Positions 42,432 through 53,351 of a stretch of DNA of 64,000 nt are shown here, piece after piece (the first letter of the stretch is position 1; each line of letters opens with the position of its first letter). Below the pieces are notes generated by a model. The model had not been told where the DNA came from, did not search any database, and saw only the letters and a list, made by a program, of their open reading frames with translations. This DNA is from Tremella fuciformis (taxonomy: Eukaryota > Basidiomycota > Tremellomycetes > Tremellales > Tremellaceae): contig CP136490.1 of assembly GCA_032768795.1 (NCBI GenBank), positions 4,836,001 to 4,900,000 on the forward strand, written 5' to 3'. A program made the position numbers and the translations under genes.

Positions 42432-43937
42432 TTAGGCGGCGGGGGCGGCGTCACCACTGGTCGCACCGGCCATGGCGCCGTTCGGGCACTCGTTGGAGAT
42501 GTGGCCGACCTGACCGCACTGGTAGCACTTGGGCGTCAGCATCGGAACACGCCCAAGCAGAGAATGACTCACAGTGCGACCCTGCTGCTGAGGGCACTCC
42601 TTGGAGATGTGACCTTCCTGACCGCAGTTCTGCGCCTGTCAGCTTGTTCGCCAACCCCGTATGGGACTCACGTAGCACTTGCGCGACCCGCCGTAGCCAC
42701 CAGCGGCGCCGAAGCCGCCCTGGCGACCGCCGGCCGAGGGGCAGTCGCGCGAGATGTGGCCTACACCACCGCAGTTCTGCAGTGAGTCACGTGCCCGGAT
42801 ATGAGAAGGGATACTCACGTAGCACGACTTGCCGGCATAGCCACCGCCGTAGCCGCCACCGTAACCGCCGCCGTAGCCACCCTGAGCACCGGTAGCGCCG
42901 GACTCGGGGCACATGCGGGCCTACGCAGATGAGTGGAGGCCTTCATTCTGACGTGTTCTCGGCATGCAGGGCATATGACTCACAATGTGACCGGGCTTGC
43001 CGCATCGGTAGCACTCACCACCGCCGGCACCGCCGCCGAAGCCAGCAGCGCCGCCAGCGCCGGGGCCCTGGGGGCAGGCAGAAGAGATGTGTCCCTCCTG
43101 ACCGCAGTTGTAGCACGCCTTGGGCTTGGGCTGAGGGCACTGTCCCGTCAGTTCTCCGCAATAAACGCCGTTTCCTTTGGTTGTGCAGGCAAGCTCACGT
43201 CTCGGGACAGGTGACCGCGTTCTTATCCTCGTCAGTACATCTACGCACAAAATATCAAGACGACTGACGGCCACATCCGTAGCAGGTAGGGTCACCCGAG
43301 TTGGGGCAAGCCGAGGCCAAGTGGCCGGCTATATCATAGGTCAGTATCGCTCCTTGTCCAGTCCGCATGAGCGGATCAAGTCAGTGTGATGTGATGTGAT
43401 GCGGTGGTGGTGCGCGTGTCCGGAAATGGCCGTGAACGGCTGCAGCAGTCGCAGAAAGCTGATAGCAGAATAGAAATGATGGCATAAAGGCAAGGCTCGC
43501 CGCCCTGCCTCACTCCCAAGCCAGGCTCAACAGCTCGAAGCCGTTGTGACAGACGAAGGAGAGAGACAGAGTCGAGCGGATTGTACAAAGTCACTCGCTC
43601 CGCGCTACGCCAACAGCGCGCTCGCATCGCTCGCAACCCCGCACAATCAAAGCAAGCCACCATTGCCACCCGGCTGCGGAGAAGGAGGCGAAAGGGCGAT
43701 CGAGGTAGTCGATGTGGCTGACTAGAGTATCGGGGAGCGAAAGCGGCTGGTGATAGACACGATTGTGCTCGCATTCGGGCGATCGGTCCACCCTGCACAC
43801 CGCGACAACGCGACACACCGCACAACGCGCCGCACCACGACGCACCACACCACACCACACCACGGCACTCGGGAAACCCGCTACCCACGCATGCCACAGT
43901 TGAAACAGTTTCCGCGTCCGGGACCGCCGCCGTACAT
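42432..43937 (-). CDS. CNBP: CNBP/Gis2-type zinc-knuckle protein, seven CCHC motifs
   Basis: Single-stranded nucleic-acid binding protein involved in mRNA translation and turnover. Eight exons: 43889-43937, 43269-43328, 43199-43221, 42984-43139, 42819-42920, 42672-42776, 42573-42629, 42432-42527 (215 aa, in frame). Seven CX2CX4HX4C knuckles: CFNCGMPGHLASAC, CYGCGQRGHLSRDC, CYNCGQEGHISSAC, CYRCGKPGHIARMC, CYNCGGVGHISRDC, CYNCGQEGHISKEC, CYQCGQVGHISNEC. Gly/Tyr-rich linkers separate them. Several introns fall inside or beside knuckles, two of them exactly between Tyr and Asn of CYNCG. The first intron is 560 nt, the longest in the window. Confidence 0.95.
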
Positions 43938-44195
43938 CTTGCTTGGTCGGTTTTGGGGGAGGTGTTGTGGTAGGGTCTTAGAAGCTGTGAAGTGAATGAG
44001 TGTCAACGAGGAGAACAGGAAAAACTTTGCTGGTCAAAGGAAAAAGTGGGAATCGGGATTGCCCGGAAATAACCGGGGTAGTCACATGTGGCGCTTTGAC
44101 CCCTTCTCTTTGATTGTGGCGCATCCGTAGAGCACGGCTGACCACGGTCAAATGCATTATGCAGGCAAGAATCACAGGCTAATTGGACAACAAAG

Positions 44196-45551
44196 TTACA
44201 GGAAGTAGCTGTACATCAGCCTGAACCCGTGAAACCGATGATCGGCGCTTACCGGTCTCCGAAATCACCCAATCCAGGGACGATGTAGGAGCGCGAGTCA
44301 AGACCTTCATCCACCCAAGCAGTGATCTGTGCGGTCAGCATCAGCCGCGCGATCTTCGAGTCCCCATCACATATCCTGCCTCGGCTGAGCGCCTCATGCG
44401 ATTGCGAATGTCACAGGTGGGAAAGGCATGAGCTTACCATACGAAGCTTTGGGAATCTCCTGCAGACGTTGTTCACCCCTTCCGGCGATGCGATCTAGAT
44501 TGTGAGGCCAGTCTCATGAGGTCTGGTGTGGTCGATAGCAGCTCACAAGGTTCAAAAAGATGATGCGCTCCTCCTTTACGCCGTGCGACAACAGCACCTC
44601 GATAGCTTTGATGCACGAGCCGCCAGTAGCTTTCCTTGTCAGCACCGTGTCCCGATGTTGACCGAGGTAGCGAACCTAGCATTGGGTCAAGAAGAAGACA
44701 GTATCTCTGAGCGATGTCGTCAGGCAATTTGGCATACTGGGAGTGGTCAGCATGGGTTGTTGCTGAGAACGGGCGGGACTGACGAAGAGCTTTGCCTCGG
44801 CTGTTTCCTCGTCCTATGCATATCAGCTGGCAGTTCCATCATGTGCAGTGCGCCTCACCCTCTGTATCAATATCTGCACATCGGCGTATCAGCTGTTGCC
44901 TCTGTAGACGCGTCTCGGCTCACTTTGCCAATGCGAACTGCCAAGTCAGCCGGTGCTGCAAGAACGGGCGAGTCGGACCAAACTCACCCGAGCGGCAGCA
45001 ATCTCTCAGTCCTGCTTCCATTGCCTGTCAAAGTCAGTCCGAAGGCGAGACGGCGAGCGTGCTGCATACCTCGCCAGCTGTAGCAGTCAGCAGCGGCCAT
45101 ATGTAGTGGTGTCGAAGGCGGAAGGAAGGGCAAAGGGCGTTACTCACCTCGCATGATGGAGACACCGCATATCCGCCCCTGAAACGCGACTCCATCGTAC
45201 TCCATGCCCACGGGCGTCTTGACTGTCTTGGGAATGACTGGGAGGTGGTTGAGGCCCTCTTCAACCAGAAGGCGGATGATGCGGTCGGATGTGCTGGACC
45301 AGGTCAGCTGCCTGTCTCGTTATCTGTGAACAGGCGGACAACACGAAGTCTCCTCTGTGTCATCAGCTCTCGTCCCCGGTCAAGCAAAGCTTAGCTGACC
45401 GTTGGGTCTTCTCGTCCCTAATGATGGTGAGCAGCGCCTGCAGCTGAGTCGTGGGCGGCAAGACCAGGGCATTGGCGGGCAGCTCGGCCTTGTTCGCGTT
45501 GCAGCCGGATGCCGGGAGGGAAACGGTAGCGGTCTTGGGGGAGGGTGTCAT
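44196..45551 (-). CDS. FUR1: Uracil phosphoribosyltransferase, 13 exons
   Basis: Pyrimidine salvage enzyme: uracil + PRPP to UMP; in fungi it also activates 5-fluorouracil. Exons: 45400-45551, 45340-45354, 45148-45293, 45070-45077, 44988-45024, 44924-44937, 44859-44873, 44784-44813, 44676-44736, 44547-44629, 44438-44494, 44253-44326, 44196-44208 (705 nt, 234 aa). Five exons are 8-15 nt, but the joined protein follows the family throughout: RDEKTQRGDFVFTSDRIIRL, GVSIMRAGEAMEAGL, VRIGKILIQRDEETAEAKLF, the PRPP loop DPMLATGGS, IIFLNLIASPEGVNNVC and YIVPGLGDFGDRYF. Gaps range from 44 to 111 nt. Confidence 0.94.
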
Positions 45552-46166
45552 CGTGGGTAGAGAGCGTGGAGACCAGAACGATGTGTGGCACGGGTGGGTC
45601 GGTGTGAGCTGCTGCTTCGATGCAACGACCGTGTGAAGTAGACAGAGAAAGAGCGCTAAGCAGGAAGCCAGAATACAGATCAAAGACCAGAAGCGAAGCT
45701 CCAAAAGAGGCTCGAGAGGGTCGTCACGCGAGTGACACGTGAAGTTGAAAACCAAGAGATCCCGACGGCGTCGGAAGTGGAGGTTGTGATACCGACGTGG
45801 CATTTCTTGCTCTAGACTCGGCGTAATCCGAAGTGCGGCGTGGTCCCTGAAAATCCGGCAGCGCGGATCTTGTGCGACCAGAGTCAGCAGGTCTGTCATC
45901 GGCGCAGAAAAAAGGAAAGCATGCATGCAACTCTCAAAGAGCTCCCAATACAGCGCGTCTGGGCCGACCGATGGGGTGATCATCGAAATCTGCAAGCAGA
46001 CAACTCGAGCCCGACAGGACAGTCCGTCCTCTCCGACGACTCCAGCAACAACGGAGTCCAGAACCGTGATCGTGCATCGTGCCCACCCGCGCTAAAAAGT
46101 AAAATACAGAAGCTTTAAAGGATCGAGCATTCTTCTATTCACTCGAGGAAGACAGGTGGCAACACG
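45552..46166. other. Divergent intergenic region
   Basis: Between FUR1 and the MFS exporter; no exon found. Presumed promoters of both, with no recognised site. Confidence 0.4.
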
Positions 46167-48580
46167 ATGGCAGAGCCTATGGGCGCTGCGAGGGGCTTTG
46201 AGCCCCAGCCGATCCCTGACGACTTGCCTGCGAATGCGCCGATCCTGCACGACATCGAACCAGGCTATTCGGCGTCGGCAGAAGCAGAGGCATACGGCGA
46301 TGAGGGGCCAGAAGCAGGACCCTTGGTCGACAGGCAAAGAAAGGAGAGCAAAGCTAGCGCACTTAGCCAAGGGCGCGATGTACAGGAGAAGGGGAAGAAG
46401 AAGCAGCGAGGAGCGGGTCTGACTGAAGGGGATGCAGGTGAGCAGGTTGCGCGGAATGTGCAAATTCGAGGCTGAAAAGCAGACATGGATGATATACCGA
46501 AGAACAATCTTGCCGTGGTCATGCCTGCGTGAGCCTGGTGCATTGCCCGCACAGCCTAGCTGATGCTTGTAGAGTAGGGTTGGTGCTGTTTCTATCGGCG
46601 CTGGATCAGACGGTACATACCTCATCTCGCTATGCCGACTGCATCTGACGAGCAGATCGTCGCCACAGCTCTGCCGACAATAGCAGAAGACCTCAATGCT
46701 TCGCCGTCGGAATACTCCTGGGTCGGCTCGTCTTACCTGCTATCCATGACCCTGCTCGCACCTGTGAACGGGCGAGTATCAGATATCATTGGCCGCAAGC
46801 CAATGCTCTACGCGGCCATCCTGGACTTTACGATCTTTTCGGCGCTATGTGGTGCAGCCAAAAACATCACCTGGTGTGTAGATCGAAGGATGGTTTGAGG
46901 CGCACTGACCGCCTAGGCTGATTGTGTGCCGTGCGTTTCAGGGTCTGGGAGGAGGGAGTATCATCGGTCTTACAACGATCGTCGTCTGCAAGTCTAAAGC
47001 GTCCTACAGAGTCGCAGGGCATTGATGGTGCAGCGGATATTGTTCCTCTACACAAACGCGGCACGTATCAAGGATGGCTGGGACTTTCCTGGTCTGTGGC
47101 ATCGGTGCTCGGACCTATTCTGGGTGGGGTCTTGACTGAGAAGGCGTCATGGTGAACTTCCCTCTAGCGATGTGTGCAGGATCAAGGCTGACCCTCGCAG
47201 GCGGTGGTGTTTCTGTTGGTAACTTTCGGAAGGCCAGACGATATGCTGACGCTCTCGCAGACATCAATCTGCCCACCTGCGGTATCGCGTTCGTGCTGCT
47301 GCTCTTGACTCTCAAGCTCAACCCAACACGCAAGCTCACGCTGGAGAAGTTCCTGCGGACGTTTGACTTTATGGGCATGTGCGTAGCCACAATAACACTA
47401 TCATGGTGGTCATTGACGGTGCAGGGCACTGATCATGCTCGGTGCTGCGTTGCTCAGTGTCGGCTTCTCCCTGGCTGCCGACGCAGGGTTCGGCGCCAGG
47501 TCGGCATGGGTGTCGATCATGGTCGGGGCGATCCTGTTCCTAGGGGCGATCCTCAACTTTCTGACCACCAAGCGAACAGCAGTCATTCCAGCGGTGCGTC
47601 ACCATCACCGGTCAACCCCGCACACAAGCTGATCGGGTTAGCGCATGTTCAAGAACCGCACGACGCTGTTCTTCCTCATCGGCTCCCTGCTGCACGCCAC
47701 GGCCTTCATCCCCTCCAACTGGATCATCCCCGAGATGCTCCAAGGCGTGCGAGGCGTCGGCGCCATCGGCTCGGGCGTCCAGCTCCTCCCCTTCTCGTGC
47801 GTCGTCGCCACCTGCACCGTCGTCGCCGGCCAGATCAACTCGCGGCTGCGCATCATCCGCCCGGTCGTGTGGACAGGCTACGGTATCGCCGCCCTGGGAT
47901 TCGGGCTCTTCTACCACTTCTTCTCGTACCCCATCCCGTTCGCCACGCAAGAGGTGCTCTTCGCCCTCGCGGCGCTCGGCACCGGCCTCTCGCTGCAGGT
48001 GCCCATGCTGGTCCTGCAGGCCGCCATGCCCCTGAAAGACATGGCCGCCACGACGGCCGCGTGGACGCTCACGCGCTCGATAGGCGGCACGGTCGGCCTG
48101 GCCGTTTTCACCGCCGTGCTCAACACGGGTTTGAGGAGCCGCTTCGAGAAGATCCCGGGGTACGGCACCGAGTTTACGGTGCCGCAGAGCGCGAGCGATT
48201 ATCAGAAATTGCACGACCTGCCCGCGGGCGAGACGAAGGAGAGGGTCCTGAGCGCATTTGCGGATTCATTCAAGCTGTGCTGGATCATAGAGTGTGCCCT
48301 CTTCGCGGGTGCACTAGCGGTGGGCTCCCATCGCAGCGACCAATGGTGCAAGGCTGACGACTCGCAGATTACACTGTGGACGCGCTCGTACTCGCTCAAC
48401 CGGTCCCGCGGCCAGCCAAAAGCAGCAGCCGACGCCGATGCGCCGGACATCGCAGACCAAGATCAGAAAACACCCGCCAGCTCAGGAAGCAGCGCGACGG
48501 CCGTCGCAGAGGCAGAAAAGGCCCCTGTGACTCCCGACGACGGCGAGCCCGTGCCCGCAGGATCAACTGTCAAAGTATAA
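46167..48580 (+). CDS. MFS drug:H+ antiporter (DHA2, 14-TM type)
   Basis: Exons: 46167-46437, 46483-46528, 46573-46612, 46656-46873, 46917-46987, 47034-47151, 47201-47214, 47261-47378, 47425-47593, 47642-48580 (667 aa, in frame). About 100 polar N-terminal residues, then LSALDQTIVATALPTI (family motif in TM1), SWVGSSYLL, GRVSDIIGRKP, CRAFQGLGGGSI, WLGLSWSVASVLGPILGG and WRWCFYINLP, all intact only after splicing. A 14-nt microexon encodes RWCF. The intron at 46988-47033 is GC-AG (GCAAGT). Later helices run to about residue 590, followed by an Ala/Pro-rich cytosolic tail. Plasma-membrane or vacuolar export of small toxic compounds is likely; the substrate is unknown. Confidence 0.92.
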
Positions 48581-48765
48581 TAAATCTCGAGCACTGTAAA
48601 ACGCATGTCGCATAGCATCTGTAGTGAACAATGCATAGACGTCAGACGAACGAGCACGCAAGAGACGTCAGGGTTTGCATAGTTTGCGTACATACATGAC
48701 GAGACTTCTACCGCTACGAGTGAGGGATGAGGTGTGACTCCGAGTGTGTTCTTCTCCTACTGCGC

Positions 48766-50724
48766 CTAAGCATATTTAGGGGTCTCGCCCGGCCTGCCAG
48801 GGGACAGCAGCACGACGGCCTGAGTCGTCAGCTCTGCACACCATTGACATGGAGATTACTCACGTATTTGCCCGAGATCTTCCATCCGGGCTCCTCCTCG
48901 TCCAGCTTCTCACCGACCCCAGCGGGGATACCCACAACCACGTCCGACTTGATGGTGCGGAGAGAGCAGACGGGCGGGGCGCCGGCATCGCTCGCAAGGG
49001 GCCCGATGGCCATCGGGAACGGCGTGTCGAGCGGGGCGTGACAGTCGTATGTCAGCTTGCGGTGGTTGAGATCGCCCTTGAAGATGACGAGGTCCGACTC
49101 GGACAGGTACTGGAACAGATCGGGTGCCTCGGAGTTGAGGTCCCAGAAGGTGTAGCCCGTGCACCAGAAGGGATGTGCCTCGAACTTCCACTTGCCCTCC
49201 TTCTCGTACTGCTTCCATCGGTAGCCCATGGTGCGCAGAGAGTCCATCTCCTGGTCGGACGCCGACGAGAAGAGCTGGCCGTACACGCAAGAGTTGAGAA
49301 GCCAGTCCCAGTCCTTCTTGGTGACGTCCGACACGAACCAGGGGATCTTCTTGCCGTGGAAGATGACCTGCGAGCAAATGCCAGACTGGATGAGCCAGTC
49401 GGCGTACACCAAGTCGCAGTAGAGCTCAAAGCCTGTCATCAGACTTGATCGAAATCTCAAGGTTGATCGTATGGCTCACCTGCATTGTCCAGCACAAAGT
49501 CAATGCGGCCGCCCTTGATCTGGCAGACATACTCGGCGAGCTTGGGGAGATCATTGCCCAATATGTTCTTCTCCGAAGCGGCCAGGTGGTCACCGCCCGT
49601 AGATTGGATCTTCTTGATGTCCTCCTCTGTCATGTCGATCAAAAGCGACAGGTCGGTGGCATTTCCCCAGAGGCAGACTGAATGTCAGCTGCATCTTGCA
49701 ACTTCAGTTCGCCGCGAACCTTGAGTCAGTTCGTGGAAGAGCAGCTTGTTCTTCTCAAGCAGCTCCGAGGCCGAGATGTTAGGGGACTGCTCGACTGGCT
49801 GAGAGAATCGCAATGAGAGCTCGAAGACCGCCTGATTCGAGCGAGAGAAGGTGTCGCACTTTTGGCGGAAGAACACGTCTACTCGTTAGGTCCTGCCCAC
49901 ACCACTCGCGGACAGCAACGGACCATAGTCTACCCAGAACTTGGAAAGGGAGAAGCACTCCCTCAATCGGCGGTACTTGTACGCTTCGGCAAACAGCCAA
50001 GGAGCGTTCATGAAGTCCTTGCCGCGGAAGAATTTGGCAATCTCCTACAGGCGTCAGCCTCACCTATACAATGGACACCGAAACAAGAGACTCGCCTTGT
50101 TCCACAGAGCAACATCACCGGCACCGTCGTCAACGATAGGACGGAGCTTTGAGTTTCCTTGCAGGTCTCCCATGAGGTCCTCGGCGCGGTGGATACAGTT
50201 GACGAGATCCACAATTTTCTCCTCGTCCGACTGCTGGTTGAGGGTGAGCCACACGTCGTCGATGGCTTTGCCGAGAATGGTAGGCAAGCGAGTGCCCATG
50301 GTGGCCTGAAGGTCAGCAATGCAATTGAGATCCGCTTGTGCAGAGCGTACGTGGGCGAAGGAGTACTCATGGTATCCACGGTCTAGGGGAGTCAGCTATG
50401 ATTGGGCCCTCTGGGCGTCGATGTTGCTCACATGCTGGCCAAGGAGGTTGATCTGTGCGTCAGCGGTGTCCGGGCACAGCAGGACGGGAGCAGACGTACT
50501 AGGGTTGACACGAGATGGTGTCCTGGGCCATGCCTGACGTGTCAGTCCACGCTCTCTGGGAGATCGGCTCATATAGTGCTCACGCTGGTGCTGGCCTTGA
50601 TGTCCGAGGCCTTGAGCTTGGGGGGCAAGTTGCCCAGGTTGAGCTGGACCTTGGCAGGTGCCTTGGCGGAGGGATGTTCCTTGTTGCTCATGTCGCCTTC
50701 GGCGTCTGCTTTGACGGGAGCCAT
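48766..50724 (-). CDS. ARMT1: DUF89/ARMT1-type metal-dependent phosphatase
   Basis: Member of the damage-control phosphatase family (human ARMT1, yeast YMR027W). Ten exons: 50584-50724, 50500-50533, 50432-50452, 50351-50382, 50096-50305, 49924-50044, 49720-49878, 49480-49677, 48864-49432, 48766-48819 (512 aa, in frame). Marks: PPWPAYRGYHEYSFAH, TRLPTILGKAIDDV, LWGNATDLSLL, the metal-site FVLDNAGFELYCDLVYADWL, IPWFVSDVTKKDWDWLL, HPFWCTGYTFWDL and VIFKGDLNHRKLTYD. The intron at 50045-50095 is GC-AG (GCGAGT); only that donor keeps NKEIAKFFRGKDF. Likely acts on phosphorylated sugars or metabolites in the cytosol. Confidence 0.93.
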
Positions 50725-51869
50725 GATGATCGCGCGTCGAGTCGTGTATGTGCGCAGTGAGCAGCGACGAGAAGGTGTTGTTGACCAGACGTCGCGAGCG
50801 AAAATGTGACCAGCGCGATTTCGGTCTCAAACGGGGTCGGACGGAGAAACGCACAGGGTGATTGCCGATGACGATGCGTGAGACAGAACCGATGAGACGA
50901 GGGTCGTCGATTGCAAGGGCGACGGGTCCGTGATAGGATCGAGCGAGGGTTTGGTTACCAAAGAATGGTATTTGATGACCATATATCCGTGGGCGATGCG
51001 CGATGAGTGAGAGTGGGATTTGGTACCGGAAATACGGAGGCGGAGAGGGTGCAAGAGAGCGATGGGAAGTTCAGGGACACAAACGTCAGCGGTTGTTCGA
51101 CTTCTCCCTGGAATGCGTGGCAACATCCAAGTCAAGTAGCAGCTGGAATGCCGCCGGACCAGCTGTTCATTTCTCAGGGTTGACATGGGTGTGCCGCTGA
51201 GGTCATGGCTCCGGATGAAGCGAGACTCACCCTTAGGTCACGAGTCTGGGTAGTACAGTTGCTGAAGACACAATCGACTATGTGCAAGTGAGAGGTGGTG
51301 GTCGAGTGATGAGATGAAAGAAGGCTGCAAGGGCGATGGGAATACAAAGGGGCATGACCTTCAAGCTTATATAAAGGAGAGGAGAGCGACCATGAGGTCA
51401 TGACAGGACCCCCGCTTTCCCCGACGACCCCCGTCGAATGCTGATCGCTCCGGTCAAGTCAAGCATTCAACAAGCGCGGCGTCGAGAGGATTGTTGAAAG
51501 GTGATCAACTGATGTGTATAGTTGACATCCGGTCACATCGGACACAAGGACAGGTGGGTCATTGATGCACAGTGGAGGAGCGGAGTGATGATCAATGATG
51601 ACTGATGGGTGTCCTGTCCGTCTGTGCGTCGGGCGGGTCTGATGGTACCTGACGGAGCCTTGACAACGGGCTAGACGCTTTGTTCGTCGGCTGACACGAC
51701 TAGCAACACGAGCTCAAAGTGGCAATAGCTGACTCGACCTTACGTAGGGCCTCTGCACACGTCAACCCGAGTCGAGGCTCCTCAACATGTATATCAAGCA
51801 CTTGCATTCTCCATCTTCAGCATCCCCTATCACACCACACCTACCACGACACTGCCTTCGCTCGCGATC
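50725..51869. other. Long divergent intergenic region
   Basis: 1.1 kb without a convincing exon. A TATATAAA motif lies at about 51367-51374 on the + strand, 500 bp before the next start; too far for a direct TATA box unless the leader is long or spliced. GATCA/TGATG-rich stretch near 51,540-51,620. Confidence 0.4.
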
Positions 51870-53171
51870 ATGACAGCACAAGGAGCCTTGGATCAATTTC
51901 AAGGCGTCTTCAAGGTCCTCTCCCAAGAGACAGCCTACGCCGTGGGCGGCACTCTGTCTGCACCGCAGGTCGAGCAGCTCAAACTATACGTCTCAACGCC
52001 AACCGAGATGAGGTCCTTCTCGTTCCCGCTGGATGACGAAGCCTCAAAGACCTTGTACGACTTGGGCACGCCCTCCCCACACGGCCGAGGTGGCGAGACT
52101 GTGTACGACGAGACTTATCGTGCCGCGCGAGAGATCAAGCCGCCTCACCTCGCCCTGTCGCACGAGCTCCTGTACACCACCTCCATCGTGCCGACCCTGA
52201 CGGATCGACTCGGCTTCGATGCGCCCGTGATCAAGATCAACAAGCTCAACATGTACACCGAGGGTGGCTTCTTCAAGGTGCACAAGGATACGCCGCTCGC
52301 CGAGAACCACATCGGGAGCATCGTCATCTGCCTTCCATCGAGCTTTGAAGGTGGACAGCTCGTTGTCAAACAGCAAGGCCAGGAGCGAGCGTTCGACTAC
52401 GCTGCGGATGCCAGCAAGGGTATCGTCAGCTGGACGTTCCTATACTCCGATTGCGAGCACGAGGTTTTGCCCGTCACCAAGGGTACGCGGGTTACGCTCG
52501 CATATGATGTCTACCTCCCGGTCAAACAGGCGCAAGTGTCCCCGTCCCCTTCGCTTGCCGACACCAGGGCGAGCGCGATGCTCAAGGCAGTCCAGGCAAT
52601 TCTGCTGCCCGAAAACAGAAAGCAGACCGGCTTCATGGTCAGGGGTGGAATCCTAGGTGTGGCGTTGGTGCATGAATATCCGATCAGCACGAGTCTCGAC
52701 AGAGCGAGGAGAGGTGCCTATATCGATGACTTGCCCAGCCGCTTGAAGGGCATCGATCGTATCATGTACGAGGCGATCTCTGCCCTTGGCATGGACTTCG
52801 ATTTCAGTGCGATTTATCGCGACGACTATGGCGAACGGTACGATGATCGTATCAGTGACGTCGACGAGGACCCGGACGACCGGGTGGGAGAATACCCCGA
52901 CATGGTGACTTATCGCTCGTGGTCCTTCTTCGCGATCCAGGACAACGAAATAGGGGAGAACGGCGGAAGCATGGAGGAGTGCGGCGCAATTTCGACCGAA
53001 GGCATGAAGTGGCTCGTCCCTCCCTCTCATTTCGAGTTGGAGAACCAGTATGCTGCTTACGGGAATCAACCCAGCGTGGGGTATGTGTACGCGACCCCGG
53101 CCATCATCATCGAGGTGCCTACTGTGAGCGGTGAGCGGCCGGCACTCAACTTTGACCAGGAACCATGGTGA
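51870..53171 (+). CDS. 2OG-Fe(II) oxygenase, prolyl-4-hydroxylase type
   Basis: Intronless 433-aa frame. Iron site: H138-x-D140 in FFKVHKDTP and H197 in DCEHEVLP; R207 in KGTRVTLAYD is placed to bind 2-oxoglutarate. KLNMYTEGGFF and GSIVICLPSSFEGGQLVV are characteristic of the P4Hc fold. The last 200 residues (VHEYPIS..., an acidic Asp-rich loop at about 325-345) match no domain I know. No signal peptide, so probably cytosolic or nuclear. The substrate could be a protein or small molecule. In a window where almost every gene has several introns, the absence of any is notable. Confidence 0.88.
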   Translation: MTAQGALDQFQGVFKVLSQETAYAVGGTLSAPQVEQLKLYVSTPTEMRSFSFPLDDEASKTLYDLGTPSPHGRGGETVYDETYRAAREIKPPHLALSHELLYTTSIVPTLTDRLGFDAPVIKINKLNMYTEGGFFKVHKDTPLAENHIGSIVICLPSSFEGGQLVVKQQGQERAFDYAADASKGIVSWTFLYSDCEHEVLPVTKGTRVTLAYDVYLPVKQAQVSPSPSLADTRASAMLKAVQAILLPENRKQTGFMVRGGILGVALVHEYPISTSLDRARRGAYIDDLPSRLKGIDRIMYEAISALGMDFDFSAIYRDDYGERYDDRISDVDEDPDDRVGEYPDMVTYRSWSFFAIQDNEIGENGGSMEECGAISTEGMKWLVPPSHFELENQYAAYGNQPSVGYVYATPAIIIEVPTVSGERPALNFDQEPW

Positions 53172-53351
53172 CGAGGCGATGCAAGAGCTCGGCAAGGTCA
53201 ACGAGTCTGTCCTACATAACTTGCACTGTGTCATATGCATTTCTGCTTTTGCTGTTGGACCTGAGCGCCGCCTCCACCTGCCGTGGTTCATCCGAACCGC
53301 TTGGCCACCTATTCTCCTGTCATTCTCGTCTATCTCGCTCAGCCAGGCAAC

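Noticed and set aside
42266..43295. Arg/His/Ser-rich + strand frames
   Set aside because: Reverse of the CNBP zinc-knuckle exons and their introns.
43825..43865. Possible microsatellite-based or CRISPR-like array (CCACA repeats)
   Set aside because: Only a short, imperfect CACAC run inside the first CNBP intron; no repeat-spacer structure and the host is eukaryotic.
47612..48214. 200-codon minus-strand open frame
   Set aside because: It is the reverse of the last MFS exon; its charged, repetitive composition is the usual shadow of a GC-rich coding exon.
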